Below, piece after piece: positions 49,086-58,443 of a DNA stretch of 64,000 nucleotides. Position numbers and translations under genes: made by a program. Below the pieces are notes generated by a model. It ran no database searches. It had not been told where the DNA came from and saw only the letters and a program-made list of their open reading frames with translations. The DNA is from Croceivirga radicis (lineage in GTDB: Bacteria; Bacteroidota; Bacteroidia; Flavobacteriales; Flavobacteriaceae), in contig NZ_MTBC01000006.1 in assembly GCF_002072105.2 (NCBI RefSeq), positions 62,001 to 126,000 on the forward strand. The letters are read 5' to 3'. The stretch's first letter is position 1, and each line of letters opens with the position of its first letter.

Positions 49086-50459
49086 TTATAGACTAGGTAC
49101 TTTTACGCTACCGCCTACCCAACAACTAAAAGTAATTGTTTTACCGGCCATTCCAGAGTTAAAGATCATGGTCTTGTCCGGAGCTTTGGCATTATAACTA
49201 GCAGCCGTCCTACTTGCCGTAGACGCTACCGAAGGATCTACCCTACCAGCCTGGCTAGCAGTATTTGCTGCCTTCCAGTAAATAGCTCTTTTCTCAAAAG
49301 CAGATGTACCACAATCATTTGCACTACTAGCATATAAATTTGCCAACAACAAATAAGCTTTACCGTTTGCAGAGTTTGCTTCTATAGCTTTATTCAAGTA
49401 ATTTCTAGCTTGAGATTTGCTAGACTTTCTTACAATAGTTGCAATCTTATATAGGATGTTCGATTTTTTATAAGAATCTGTAGTTAATTCTACCGCCTTA
49501 TTAAAGTCCGCGATTGCACCACTATTATCTCCAGACTTTGCTTTTAGCGTACCACCGTACAAATAAGCATCTGCAGAAGGATCTAAAGCCAACTGGGCCT
49601 CAAACAATTTCTTGAACATTGGATCATCTGTACATTCTTTAGAGAACATTCTACCTACAGCACGCTTAACCCACTTTACGTCGTTCTTTTTTGCCTCAAA
49701 ATTCTTTTCGTATAACGGTATTAGGTTTTCACAGTCTGCCAATTTACCCAACTTACCATCTACACTAGAAGCCACTTGACCAAATGCCTTAGAGTTATTG
49801 GTATATGCTTTTACGTATCTTTTTTCTTTTGAAGTTAAAGCCGTACCGGCATCTTCTTTAGCCAAAAGCTTAGCTAAAGAGGCTGTAATTGCTTTGTTTT
49901 CTTCCTCTAATTTTTCGGTAACCTCATCGTAAACATCAAAAACTTCTTGCAAATCTTTCTTTCCCGCTTCATGCAGATCTACCAAGCTAGAGAAATAAAG
50001 GTATAAGGCCTTTGGGTTTTTAAAATTTTTCTTGTCAGAATTAAAAGCGTCTCCCAATTGCTGATACGTTTCCTCATCAGAAATCATATTGTTATCACGC
50101 TTCAACATTACCTTATCTATAGTAACGGAGGCAGTAGTGTATTTTGCTGGAAAATGAACTTTAGAAGCATCATAAACCGCTAATAACATATTGATATGGC
50201 CATCTTTTTCTGCACCAGATGTATTTTCAATCTTGTGCATTAAGATTTTTTCTCCGTAAGAATAATTAGCCTTATTTAAACCTGGACAATTTTCGTACAC
50301 CATTTTCCATGGCTCATAAGCAGCATCGTAATTTTTTACTTTTGCATGCTCTGCATAAATTGAAAGATTGGTCATGCATTCAGGATTTTGCGCCTGAGCA
50401 GTACTTAAACCGATCGACATGATCCCAACAAACATGGTTAAGTAGAAATTCTTCTTCAT
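49086..50459 (-). CDS. Periplasmic TPR protein
   Basis: 457 residues from ATG 50459 (the frame opens at 50489, but the signal peptide MKKNFYLTMFVGIMSIGLSTAQAQ begins here). It is made of helical repeats, for example YLYGGTLKAKSGDNSGAIADF and AYLLLANLYASSANDCG. Four scattered cysteines may pair. It lies between the beta-barrel gene and lptC; I do not know its partner. Confidence 0.85.
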   Translation of the reverse strand: MKKNFYLTMFVGIMSIGLSTAQAQNPECMTNLSIYAEHAKVKNYDAAYEPWKMVYENCPGLNKANYSYGEKILMHKIENTSGAEKDGHINMLLAVYDASKVHFPAKYTTASVTIDKVMLKRDNNMISDEETYQQLGDAFNSDKKNFKNPKALYLYFSSLVDLHEAGKKDLQEVFDVYDEVTEKLEEENKAITASLAKLLAKEDAGTALTSKEKRYVKAYTNNSKAFGQVASSVDGKLGKLADCENLIPLYEKNFEAKKNDVKWVKRAVGRMFSKECTDDPMFKKLFEAQLALDPSADAYLYGGTLKAKSGDNSGAIADFNKAVELTTDSYKKSNILYKIATIVRKSSKSQARNYLNKAIEANSANGKAYLLLANLYASSANDCGTSAFEKRAIYWKAANTASQAGRVDPSVASTASRTAASYNAKAPDKTMIFNSGMAGKTITFSCWVGGSVKVPSL

Positions 50460-50560
50460 TTTGTTAATTTTAAAGTGGTTAATGTACAAATTTTTATAGA
50501 ACTGTCCCTTTAAAAATCAGGGCTTTAAGAGCTTTTTAGTGATTTTTTAAAATAATGGAT

Positions 50561-51823
50561 TTAATTTATTTTTCTTTTAGCAAACCATCTATCATTTAGT
50601 GAAAATCCTACATTCATTTTTAAATAACTTTCTTCCACCAAACCTGCAGCTCTTGTTCCTCTTCTCCCTAGCTCGAAACCAATATTTAAATTTGAAAAGT
50701 CTCTGCCAAGTGGTACACCTAAACCAAAAGTTATGCCAAAATTATTAATCTCCTTATTTTCAATAACTAAGCCAGTTTTATCGTATTTAAGACCTGCCCT
50801 ATAGGTAATTCTATTAAATACGTTCGTTAGCGCACGATAATTAGGTATAAAGTACCCTCCAAAAGATACTGTTGAAGCATCTATATAATCTACATTGGCT
50901 TGTGCAATAAACTCATTTTCAAAGTCGCTCATTTGCTGCATGGCATATTCAGCACCAACAAACCATTTACGTTCTTCACCATATCCCAATCCAAAGGTAA
51001 ATGTGGTTGGTATTTTGATTTCTCCATTTTTTAGTCCCTGGGCATCCAAATTAACATCCAACACTTCTATATCTGCTCCTGTTTCTGTTGAGAAAGAACC
51101 AATACGCTGACTGTTTTTAGAAATAAGATTAACCTGGGTATCCGCTCCAAAATAAGTATGCAACGTATGTTTACCAATGCTTGGGGAGTAATTTATACTG
51201 TAATTAAAGTCAAACCCATCTATTCTAGAATCCCTATTATCTATAGTACCAAATTGTACGCCCTGCACACTTTGTAAACGCTGATAATTTAGGGTTCCAA
51301 AGTTATAGTTTATAGTTGCACCAATACTTACATTTTTTATAGGCTCGTACCCCCATGAAAGAAACACTTTATTTAGACTACCCTCACCGCTAAAAACATT
51401 GGTTACGGAATCCAAATCTGCATTTACCCTTGTTTGGTTTAAACTATAACCAACAGAAGAATAAGGTTGCAGACCAAAAGCAACACCCATATTCTTTGCG
51501 ACAGGAAAACCAATTGCCAAATAATCTAAATTACTTACAGAAGTTCTTTGTTCCTCAAAGTTATCTTTAAGTCTGTTTTCTTTTCTAGATATGGCCCCAC
51601 CGTAAACGGTTAAGCGAAGTTTGGATAGTGCGGCAGGATTTTTTAGATTTAAATGTATACTATCTGCATACAATTGCAAGCCGCCCATCATTTGATTTTC
51701 TACGGTACCATTATCCCGACCCTCACCAACACCAAAATAGGAATATGGAGAAATAGTGCTCTTTTGCGCATATATACCAACCGAAAGCAAGCACATACAT
51801 GCCACCAAAATTTGTCTAACCAT
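50561..51823 (-). CDS. Outer-membrane beta-barrel protein, FadL/PorV-like
   Basis: 420 residues with a signal peptide (about 1-19, ends GIYAQ). The rest alternates amphipathic strands with aromatic ends and Gly (SPYSYFGVGEGRDNG, AFGLQPYSSVGYSLNQ, INYNFGTLNYQ), typical of outer-membrane barrels. FadL/PorV-like is a structural guess. It abuts coaX and the TPR gene follows after about 100 nt. Confidence 0.75.
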   Translation of the reverse strand: MVRQILVACMCLLSVGIYAQKSTISPYSYFGVGEGRDNGTVENQMMGGLQLYADSIHLNLKNPAALSKLRLTVYGGAISRKENRLKDNFEEQRTSVSNLDYLAIGFPVAKNMGVAFGLQPYSSVGYSLNQTRVNADLDSVTNVFSGEGSLNKVFLSWGYEPIKNVSIGATINYNFGTLNYQRLQSVQGVQFGTIDNRDSRIDGFDFNYSINYSPSIGKHTLHTYFGADTQVNLISKNSQRIGSFSTETGADIEVLDVNLDAQGLKNGEIKIPTTFTFGLGYGEERKWFVGAEYAMQQMSDFENEFIAQANVDYIDASTVSFGGYFIPNYRALTNVFNRITYRAGLKYDKTGLVIENKEINNFGITFGLGVPLGRDFSNLNIGFELGRRGTRAAGLVEESYLKMNVGFSLNDRWFAKRKIN

Positions 51824-52552
51824 TTACTGTTTATTGTATTCCAACAGGTAATTTAACCCCTCCAGCAGGAATTTAGAATTCGCAAATATGGAATTTTTTA
51901 GTCTTTTAGCAAAAAATTGCCCATCACCTCCTGTTAAAATAACTGTTAAATCTTTAAAACGGTTTTTATATTCCAGAATAACACCATCTAGTTCATGTAT
52001 AATACCATTAACCACACCGCTATGCATACTTTGTACGGTACTATTACCAATCAAACTCAATGGTGCTTCTACAGTTAATAAGGGTAGCTTATTGGTTTGC
52101 CCATGAAGCGCCTTATAGCGCATAGCCAAACCAGGAGAAATTGCCCCACCTAAATACGTACCGTCTGCGTTTACAATATCATAGGTTATACACGTACCCA
52201 TGTCAATTACCAGTGTATTTCCATATTGGTTATAATAAAAAGCAGCGGTTGCCAAAGCCATACGGTCTACCCCCAAACTTGCAGGTGTTGCATAATTATT
52301 TGAAAAGGGAACTTTAGATGTAGGCGATAATACATGAACTTTGTTAAAAAGGGTAAGAATTTTTATTTCCTTTTGATCCACACCACCTACCGAACAATAG
52401 ATAGATTGTTTAATATTTGGGTACTCATCAAAAATTTTCTTGATTGTTTCCAAAAAATCATCCGCATCACTAGTTTTAAACAACAGCAAGCTATTACGCT
52501 GATATACACCGTATTTTACCTGTGTGTTTCCTTTATCTATTACCAAGTTCAT
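51824..52552 (-). CDS. coaX: Type III pantothenate kinase
   Basis: 242 residues from ATG 52552. A longer open frame to 52780 runs through the tRNA gene and is rejected. Family motifs: DKGNTQVKYGVY at the start, the phosphate motif VIDMGTCITYDIVN, GGAISPGLAMRYKALH and ILTGGDGQF. It catalyses the first step of CoA synthesis. The beta-barrel gene starts directly after it. Confidence 0.96.
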   Translation of the reverse strand: MNLVIDKGNTQVKYGVYQRNSLLLFKTSDADDFLETIKKIFDEYPNIKQSIYCSVGGVDQKEIKILTLFNKVHVLSPTSKVPFSNNYATPASLGVDRMALATAAFYYNQYGNTLVIDMGTCITYDIVNADGTYLGGAISPGLAMRYKALHGQTNKLPLLTVEAPLSLIGNSTVQSMHSGVVNGIIHELDGVILEYKNRFKDLTVILTGGDGQFFAKRLKNSIFANSKFLLEGLNYLLEYNKQ

Positions 52553-52603
52553 AATACAAAGTACGGCAAATAGAAAAAAAGAATCTTCTTTTTTGCGTTT
52601 TAG

Positions 52604-52634
52604 TTTGTAAATCCTAAAATTGAAATTATATTTG
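52604..52634 (+). promoter_or_regulatory. Promoter of tRNA-Phe
   Basis: TTTG (52604-52607), 19-nt spacer, TATATTTG (52627-52634), then the tRNA 52 nt downstream. Perfect match to the Bacteroidota consensus. Confidence 0.8.
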
Positions 52635-52686
52635 CACCCGCCTTTGAGAAATGATTTGAACCTCTCAATAGCTAAAATGACATTCT

Positions 52687-52759
<73 letters not shown>

Positions 52760-52763
52760 CAAT

Positions 52764-52807
52764 AAAAATCCGTAAGACACTGTTATTCTGTGTATTGCGG
52801 ATTTTTT
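52764..52807 (+). terminator. Terminator after tRNA-Phe supplied by the element
   Basis: AAATCCG … CGGATTT arms with an inner ACAC/GTGT pair, followed by six T. It lies just inside attL. Confidence 0.8.
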
Positions 52808-52961
52808 ATTTCAACACGTCCCGTTATTTGTTCCGTTTTCAAGTCACTTTCACCACAAATAACAGTTATACCCCACCTGTTATCATCATAAATTCAGTAT
52901 AAATTTTCAGTTTTCACATACCTCTAAACACTCTAAACATAACATTTTACAAATATTTCAC

Positions 52962-53035
52962 TATTTGACTATATTTTTTTTGTCATCTTTTGGCGGTTTG
53001 GATTTAATGTCGTATATTTGACTATATTTTTTTTG
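52962..53035 (+). repeat. 21-bp direct repeats upstream of the ATPase-TPR gene
   Basis: Two identical 21-bp copies at 52962-52982 and 53015-53035 (start TATTTGACTATA, then T8 and G) lie 53 bp apart, start to start. The second ends 14 nt before the ATG at 53050. Each contains TTTG elements usable by Bacteroidota sigma, so they may be tandem promoters or a regulator-binding pair. Confidence 0.75.
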
Positions 53036-53049
53036 CCAACTGTGAAATT

Positions 53050-55800
53050 ATGAACACAACAATATACAACCCCGCAAATAAGAGAAAAGAACAACTGATT
53101 AATGAATTTGTTGTCAGGACTAAGGAATTCAATCAGATTTTCACAGAGATTACTGAAAACTTAGGTCAAACCATCAACCAACACTACCTAATAATTGGAC
53201 AAAGAGGTTCTGGCAAAACTACACTGATTCATAGGGTAAAGTACGCTATAGAAGAAGGAAATGAATTTAAAAATGTAATTCCAATTACCCTAGGTGAAGA
53301 ACAATATGGAATTAGTGAACTTTTAAATCTTTGGGAAAAGATTGCAGAAGTGTTAGAAGACTATTATCATTTCAACAATTTATGCATTGAAGTTCAAGAC
53401 AAAATTGATGCTGAAGAAAATCAATCCGAAATATTTGAGCAAATTTTCAATAGAGTCCGAGATAAGAATAAAATCATCATCTTGTTCATTGATAATTTTA
53501 TTGATTTACTCGATAAATTTTCAAAAAAAGAAATTAATTACTTACAGAGCGTTTTAGTTCAATGCTTAAACATTAAAATTGTTGCAGCTAGTCCAATTTC
53601 CCCTGAAAACCTTGATGAATCGTTCGAAAACCTATTTCATCAATTTCACAGAATACATCTTAACGGCCTAACTAATAGTGAAATAAGGAGACTTCTTCTT
53701 AAATTATCAGAATCAGATAATAGTAAAAATAAAATTGAAGACATTATCCAAAACAATCCAGAAAGGATAGAAATTCTTAGACTACTTACTGGAGGTGTTA
53801 CAAGAACAATTGTCTCTTTGTACAAAATATTCACCGACAATGTTAGTGGCAAATCTGTACGCGACTTACAACTTACACTAGATTCAGTGACCCCGCTATA
53901 CAAACACAACATGGATGATTTGCCAAAAAACCAACAAAAAATTGTTGACGTAATAGCAAAAAGTTGGGACGCTACTAGTGTAAAAGAAATAGTCAAAAGC
54001 ACAAGGAAAGAAAGTAAGACGGTATCTGCACAAATCAGACAGTTAGAAAAAAAACAGATAATTGAAAAAATCCCAACTGACACTAAAAACCATCTGTATC
54101 AGATCAAGGAAAGATTCTTTAACATATGGTATCTAATGCGTTATGGCAGAAAACATGATAGAAAAAGGGTTATTTGGCTAGTAAGATTTTTAGAGTCTTG
54201 GTGCTCAAAAGAAGAGTTAGAAAGTCGGATTACTTCACATATAAGTTATTTAGAAAGCGGCCAGTATGATGAAGAAGCAGCAAGTCTTTTAGGCGAAGCC
54301 TATCTCGCTTGCAAATCAGTTGGCCTTCATTTAAAAAAGGAACTACTAAATAGTTCAATTAAGTATCTTCCAGAAAACCTCACCGAGGGTATGAATTATT
54401 TCGATTCTGATGTATTCAAAACTGCTTTCGAATATTATAAAGAAGAGGAATATGAAACTGCCATCAAATATGCCTTAGAAATTACAGATGAAAAAGTTTA
54501 CGGCTTTCTTACGGATAACTATTTAAGAATAGGAGATTTAGATAATGCTTTAAAATATTCAGACCTATCCATTAAAACTGCCAACCCAGATAAAATTGAT
54601 TTTGCATTGAGAGGAGAGGTATTTCATGAACTCAAGCAGTATGAAGATGCAATTGATTCATTTAAAATGGCACTGGAAAAGGGTAACGAATATGTTCAAG
54701 TTGAACTTGGCGTTGTCTATTTTAAAAATGAACAGTTCGAAAAAGCAGAAGAAGCCTTCCTCAAAGGTATTGAAATAGATTCTTGTAAAGTACAAGCCTA
54801 TCATCAACTAGGCCACCTATACGAATTCCTAAATGAGAAAGAAAAAGCCATTTCAAATTTTGAAAAAGCCATTGAATTAGGTAACGACAAAGCCCAATTA
54901 TGCCTTGCTAGGTTTTATGATATGAATGATGATTTCATCAACTCTGAATCCCATTATCTGAAGGCTCTCGAAAAATATCCTGTAGAGGCTAAAATCAGTC
55001 TTGCCCTATTAAATTTTGACCACAAAAATGAAAGTAAAGGGTTAGAATATCTAAATGATTTTGAAAATACTGAAGACCCAAACATGGAGTACTTAATTGG
55101 TAGAATCTATGATAGGTACACTGAAAATTCAGAAAAAGCAATCAAACATCTTCAACAAGCGATTGATCTTGGAAACAATTCTGCTTACCATAAACTAGCA
55201 CATGTATACCAAAAAATTGATGATAAAAAGAATGCTGAAAAATCATTTATCGCTGCTTATGAAATTGGTGAAGACTATTCAGCATTATTATGCCTTGCAG
55301 AATTTTATCGTGAATACAATATAAATAAAGAAAAAGCCCTTGAACACATCCAAAATGCCCGTGAAAATCTGGAGTTTGACCATAGCGAAATCACTTTACT
55401 TGCCATAACTCTCTTATGGAATAATCAATTGGAAAAATCCCTAGCAGAAATTGAACCCGTAATAGATGAATTCAGTCAATCTGTAAAAAATTCTGATGCG
55501 GAAGTTTTATATGATGACCTTGTTGATACTGAAGAAATTGATGATGAGGAAGATTCTCAATGGGATTTTTTAATTGAGTACTTCATCGAGTTAATAAGTT
55601 ATGATAATTATGAAAGTGCTTTAAAATTGTTAACAGAATACGACCTTATCGAAACTTTTAAACCAATCTATTTTTCGCTCATGTATTTTATGAAGGAAAA
55701 ATATCCTTCAGAATATTTAAAAATGGGTGATGAGGTTAAGGAAATTGTTGAAGATATTATTGAAGAAATTAAAGATAAAAAGAAGAATAGAATAGAATAA
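53050..55800 (+). CDS. P-loop ATPase with winged helix and TPR array
   Basis: 916 residues. The N-terminal AAA/STAND-like ATPase has Walker A GQRGSGKT (50-57), Walker B IIILFIDN (142-149, Asp148), sensor-like KIVAAS (176-181) and GGVTRTI (248-254). A winged helix follows (about 290-350), as in archaeal-type and MalT-like ATPases. From about 390 to 850 come many TPR-like helix pairs (for example EKAEEAFLKGIEIDS, EKAISNFEKAIELGN), then an acidic and finally basic tail. No nuclease, TIR or protease domain was seen at either end. It resembles sensor/switch ATPases of defence systems; a phage role is inferred only. Confidence 0.85.
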   Translation: MNTTIYNPANKRKEQLINEFVVRTKEFNQIFTEITENLGQTINQHYLIIGQRGSGKTTLIHRVKYAIEEGNEFKNVIPITLGEEQYGISELLNLWEKIAEVLEDYYHFNNLCIEVQDKIDAEENQSEIFEQIFNRVRDKNKIIILFIDNFIDLLDKFSKKEINYLQSVLVQCLNIKIVAASPISPENLDESFENLFHQFHRIHLNGLTNSEIRRLLLKLSESDNSKNKIEDIIQNNPERIEILRLLTGGVTRTIVSLYKIFTDNVSGKSVRDLQLTLDSVTPLYKHNMDDLPKNQQKIVDVIAKSWDATSVKEIVKSTRKESKTVSAQIRQLEKKQIIEKIPTDTKNHLYQIKERFFNIWYLMRYGRKHDRKRVIWLVRFLESWCSKEELESRITSHISYLESGQYDEEAASLLGEAYLACKSVGLHLKKELLNSSIKYLPENLTEGMNYFDSDVFKTAFEYYKEEEYETAIKYALEITDEKVYGFLTDNYLRIGDLDNALKYSDLSIKTANPDKIDFALRGEVFHELKQYEDAIDSFKMALEKGNEYVQVELGVVYFKNEQFEKAEEAFLKGIEIDSCKVQAYHQLGHLYEFLNEKEKAISNFEKAIELGNDKAQLCLARFYDMNDDFINSESHYLKALEKYPVEAKISLALLNFDHKNESKGLEYLNDFENTEDPNMEYLIGRIYDRYTENSEKAIKHLQQAIDLGNNSAYHKLAHVYQKIDDKKNAEKSFIAAYEIGEDYSALLCLAEFYREYNINKEKALEHIQNARENLEFDHSEITLLAITLLWNNQLEKSLAEIEPVIDEFSQSVKNSDAEVLYDDLVDTEEIDDEEDSQWDFLIEYFIELISYDNYESALKLLTEYDLIETFKPIYFSLMYFMKEKYPSEYLKMGDEVKEIVEDIIEEIKDKKKNRIE

Positions 55801-56107
55801 ATTAAGCCAACCCGTTGACCCGAATTGGCTTAAAAATATTGTCCCTTAAGGTTTTCGAAACTAGAAAATGTAGGCTTACAACCTCCATCTTTAAAGCCGA
55901 AAAATACTTAAGATTAATAGTATAGATATTTGGAGATATCAAATGCTAAGATAAACAAAATTGTTAATTGACAATGTAACATAGAATTATAATTTAAAAA
56001 TAAAAATCGTAAAGAACCCCAGTAATAATAAGGCGCGCTAGACATTTTCTAGCAAAACAAGAAGTGAGATCGTTCTCACGATTTTTAATATTTTAAATTA
56101 CAACACT
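55801..56107. other. Intergenic region between the two cargo genes, with hairpins
   Basis: 307 bp, A+T-rich. A 9-bp stem at 55802-55810/55825-55833 (TTAAGCCAA arm) follows the ATPase gene and may weaken read-through but has no T run. Two short hairpins, GCTAGA/TCTAGC (56037-56042/56048-56053) and GTGAGA/TCTCAC (56064-56069/56074-56079), lie just before the next gene. The second is followed by GATTTTT, so it may act as attenuator or operator. No ORF of note. Confidence 0.6.
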
Positions 56108-57025
56108 ATGCATTTTAGCATTTTTTATAAACTGGGTAGTCGACAACCCAATTTAGACTTTGTCGACATCAAATTAAATACGGACAACACATTGTTCATA
56201 GACCCGAGATTAATTGAAAGCCAAAACACACATTTCTGTGTGTTGATGCAAAAAAGAATTGAAGTCTTTTGGGGTGAATTAATTAAAAGTGTAAAAGCGA
56301 AAGATACCAAAAGAGTTTATTATCTGCTTTCTGGGCTAAAGGAGCCAAACGAAACAAGACTTGGTTACGCTTTTAGCACACCAAAAGGAAATTCTGTAGC
56401 AGCCAAGTTAAAGCCGAAAATCGTTGATGCAATTCAAAGAAATAAGGCCGTTCAATCGGGCATTTTAAGTCATTTTTCTGATGTTGAACTATTTATTGAG
56501 GATATTGGTTCTGATAGGATTTCAGATATAACAACCAAGATAATTAAAGAAGTCCTCATCGAGTTTACTCAGGAACAATGCAAATTGCATAATATCCCAA
56601 CAGTTGAGGTTTTACAGGACGATATTTTCGATATGAAAACTCATCGCTGGGTAAGGAGAAAGGTTAATTTGCCTGTCTATTTTGGGAAACCAATTTTATT
56701 GGTTCCAAAAAACATTGTTAGACTTGAAAATTCGGCTGGTCACAATATCGGCTGCTTCTACCGCTTTGCAATTAGAAATTTTATAGTTCATGATAAAGAT
56801 ATGCTAGTAGATGTAAGCCCATCGGGTAAGGATGGGGAAATTTTACTGAGAGATGTTCAATCAAAGTATCCTTTATCAAAAGGCTCCCTTAATAATTGGG
56901 TTTTAAAATATGGCCCATTATTGGTCGACTACAAAACCGATTATTTGAAGGGAAGAATTAGACCACTTACTGATGATGAAATCATGGCCGTAATATACGA
57001 CGATGATATTTCTATTGCCAGTTAA
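56108..57025 (+). CDS. Uncharacterised accessory protein, second cargo gene
   Basis: 305 residues, soluble, no signal or helix anchor. Blocks that look conserved: LEPN-like KEPNETRLGYAFSTPKGN, SDRISDITTKIIKEVLIEF with TQEQC, and PILLVPKNIVRL. These strings match, from memory, a widespread uncharacterised bacterial family found in accessory islands; I cannot name it or prove its fold. No certain catalytic motif is seen. It follows the ATPase-TPR gene by 307 nt on the same strand and ends in a strong terminator. Function unknown. Confidence 0.75.
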   Translation: MHFSIFYKLGSRQPNLDFVDIKLNTDNTLFIDPRLIESQNTHFCVLMQKRIEVFWGELIKSVKAKDTKRVYYLLSGLKEPNETRLGYAFSTPKGNSVAAKLKPKIVDAIQRNKAVQSGILSHFSDVELFIEDIGSDRISDITTKIIKEVLIEFTQEQCKLHNIPTVEVLQDDIFDMKTHRWVRRKVNLPVYFGKPILLVPKNIVRLENSAGHNIGCFYRFAIRNFIVHDKDMLVDVSPSGKDGEILLRDVQSKYPLSKGSLNNWVLKYGPLLVDYKTDYLKGRIRPLTDDEIMAVIYDDDISIAS

Positions 57026-57039
57026 GTTTATTGATAATT

Positions 57040-57071
57040 GGGGCCGGTTTAAAACTCCGGCCTCTATTTTT
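57040..57071 (+). terminator. Rho-independent terminator after the second cargo gene
   Basis: Arms GGCCGG (57042-57047) and CCGGCC (57057-57062), with an extra G-rich foot, followed by CTCTATTTTTG. Confidence 0.85.
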
Positions 57072-57296
57072 GTTGCAATGTAATAAAGCATTGGGCACAA
57101 TCAAGTCTATCAATTTATATGATTCCAACTCATCAATAAGATTTGTAAGAAATATCTAACGCACGCACGCGTATTGACCTCCGAAAATTATATGGTTATT
57201 TCAAATAAAAAACTGCTCAACACTAATCCAGATGCGGTTTCAAGAAATTTTAACAAAGATTAAAACACGTTTAAACCATACAATTGTTTTTTTGTT

Positions 57297-58406
57297 TTAA
57301 CCTTTTTTCCTTAGTTCTGAATGGTACTTGTTGTTGCATTTTTTAGAACAATAAATTGCATCACTTCGTTTAAGTCGAATATTCTTACCACATACTTTAC
57401 ACTGTTTTTGGGTTATATTTTTTGCAATCTTTTCTCCTTGGTCCTGTTTGTACGTTTTAACCTTGCATTCTAACGAATAAAACGTATACATTTCCTTTCC
57501 ACTGTGATTAATTTTTTTATGGTTAAAACGTATACGCTTTTCTGCTGTCAAAAAATTCCATTTATCTACTAATAACAATCCTATTTCTTTATAGGTAGGA
57601 GACAAATAAAGTTTTAGAAAGTGTTGTTTAGCCCTCGTTCGCTGCACCCGATTAAAATCTTCCCAATTTCTTGGCGTTGCATAGTAAAGAACCTTTTTTT
57701 GTTGAAAGACGCTTAAATCTCTCCACATTAATTGCTTATCAAAATATATTATCTCTTCCCATAAGTGAACAATTAAGTTCCCAAGCAACTTAACTTTATT
57801 TACCATAAGTAAATCAGACGGTTTAATAATATTGAACTTCTTAACGTATGCCATTTTCTTAACGGCCACCTCTACCCTCACAAGATTTTCAATCATAAGT
57901 CCACTTTACTTTCCTTTATCATAGATTTTCAGAATATACTGTTGCCTTCCTATAGTCTTCCCTAACTTGATACGGTTTACATTAAACTCTGAAAATGCTC
58001 TATTTCTTTATGCAACAAGATTCCCGATTAATTCTCCAGCAGAAAGAGGGACATTTAAATTAATTCCAACTTCAAGATTTCTCAAAATTGCCAAATTAGG
58101 GTCAACATTAAATTTTTTCTGGATCTCCAAAATTGCATCTTGTAACTGACCTATATCAAAATCAGTGGTGTTGTTTCTTCCCCGATTGAAGTATTTATGA
58201 AGAGAACCTTCGATGCTACAGTTATACGCTCCAGAACACATGCTTGATTCCCTTAGAATAAACTTAAGACCTCTATATTTGGCCACTAACTTATTGCCCA
58301 ACTCGCCTGTCCGCGTATTTGTATAGACATGAAATTCCAACAATGAATTATGTAACCATTGGTTTCCATCAAAATTCAGAATATCTATTTTGACACTGTC
58401 TATCAT
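57297..58406 (-). pseudogene. Replication-like protein gene with two in-frame stops
   Basis: One frame of 370 codons runs from ATG 58406 to the stop at 57297, but carries TAA at 58008-58010 and at 57906-57908. The 33 codons between still read sensibly (RNRAFSEFNVNRIKLGKT onward, …LKIYDKGK). The N-terminal part (MIDSVKIDILNFDGNQWL, LRNLEVGINLNVPLS) and NLVRVEVAVKKM resemble gene-II/plasmid-type replication proteins of flavobacterial islands as I recall. The C-terminus has a zinc-finger pattern (CKVCG … YCSKKC). Family moderate, nonsense codons certain from sequence. Confidence 0.75.
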
Positions 58407-58443
58407 GTTAAAGGCTATTAATTGTTAATCAGAAATCTTATCT

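Noticed and set aside
52962-53035. Reading the two 21-bp repeats as ends of a miniature transposon
   Set aside because: They are direct, not inverted, only 53 bp apart, and include promoter-like elements.
57160-57173. GCAC-repeat tract similar to the hairpin near 11035-11069
   Set aside because: Only a few dinucleotide-like units; no array or partner arm nearby.
57191-57262. 23-codon ORF starting MVISNKKLLN between the convergent island modules
   Set aside because: Very short, no flanking signals and in a region that looks like spacer.
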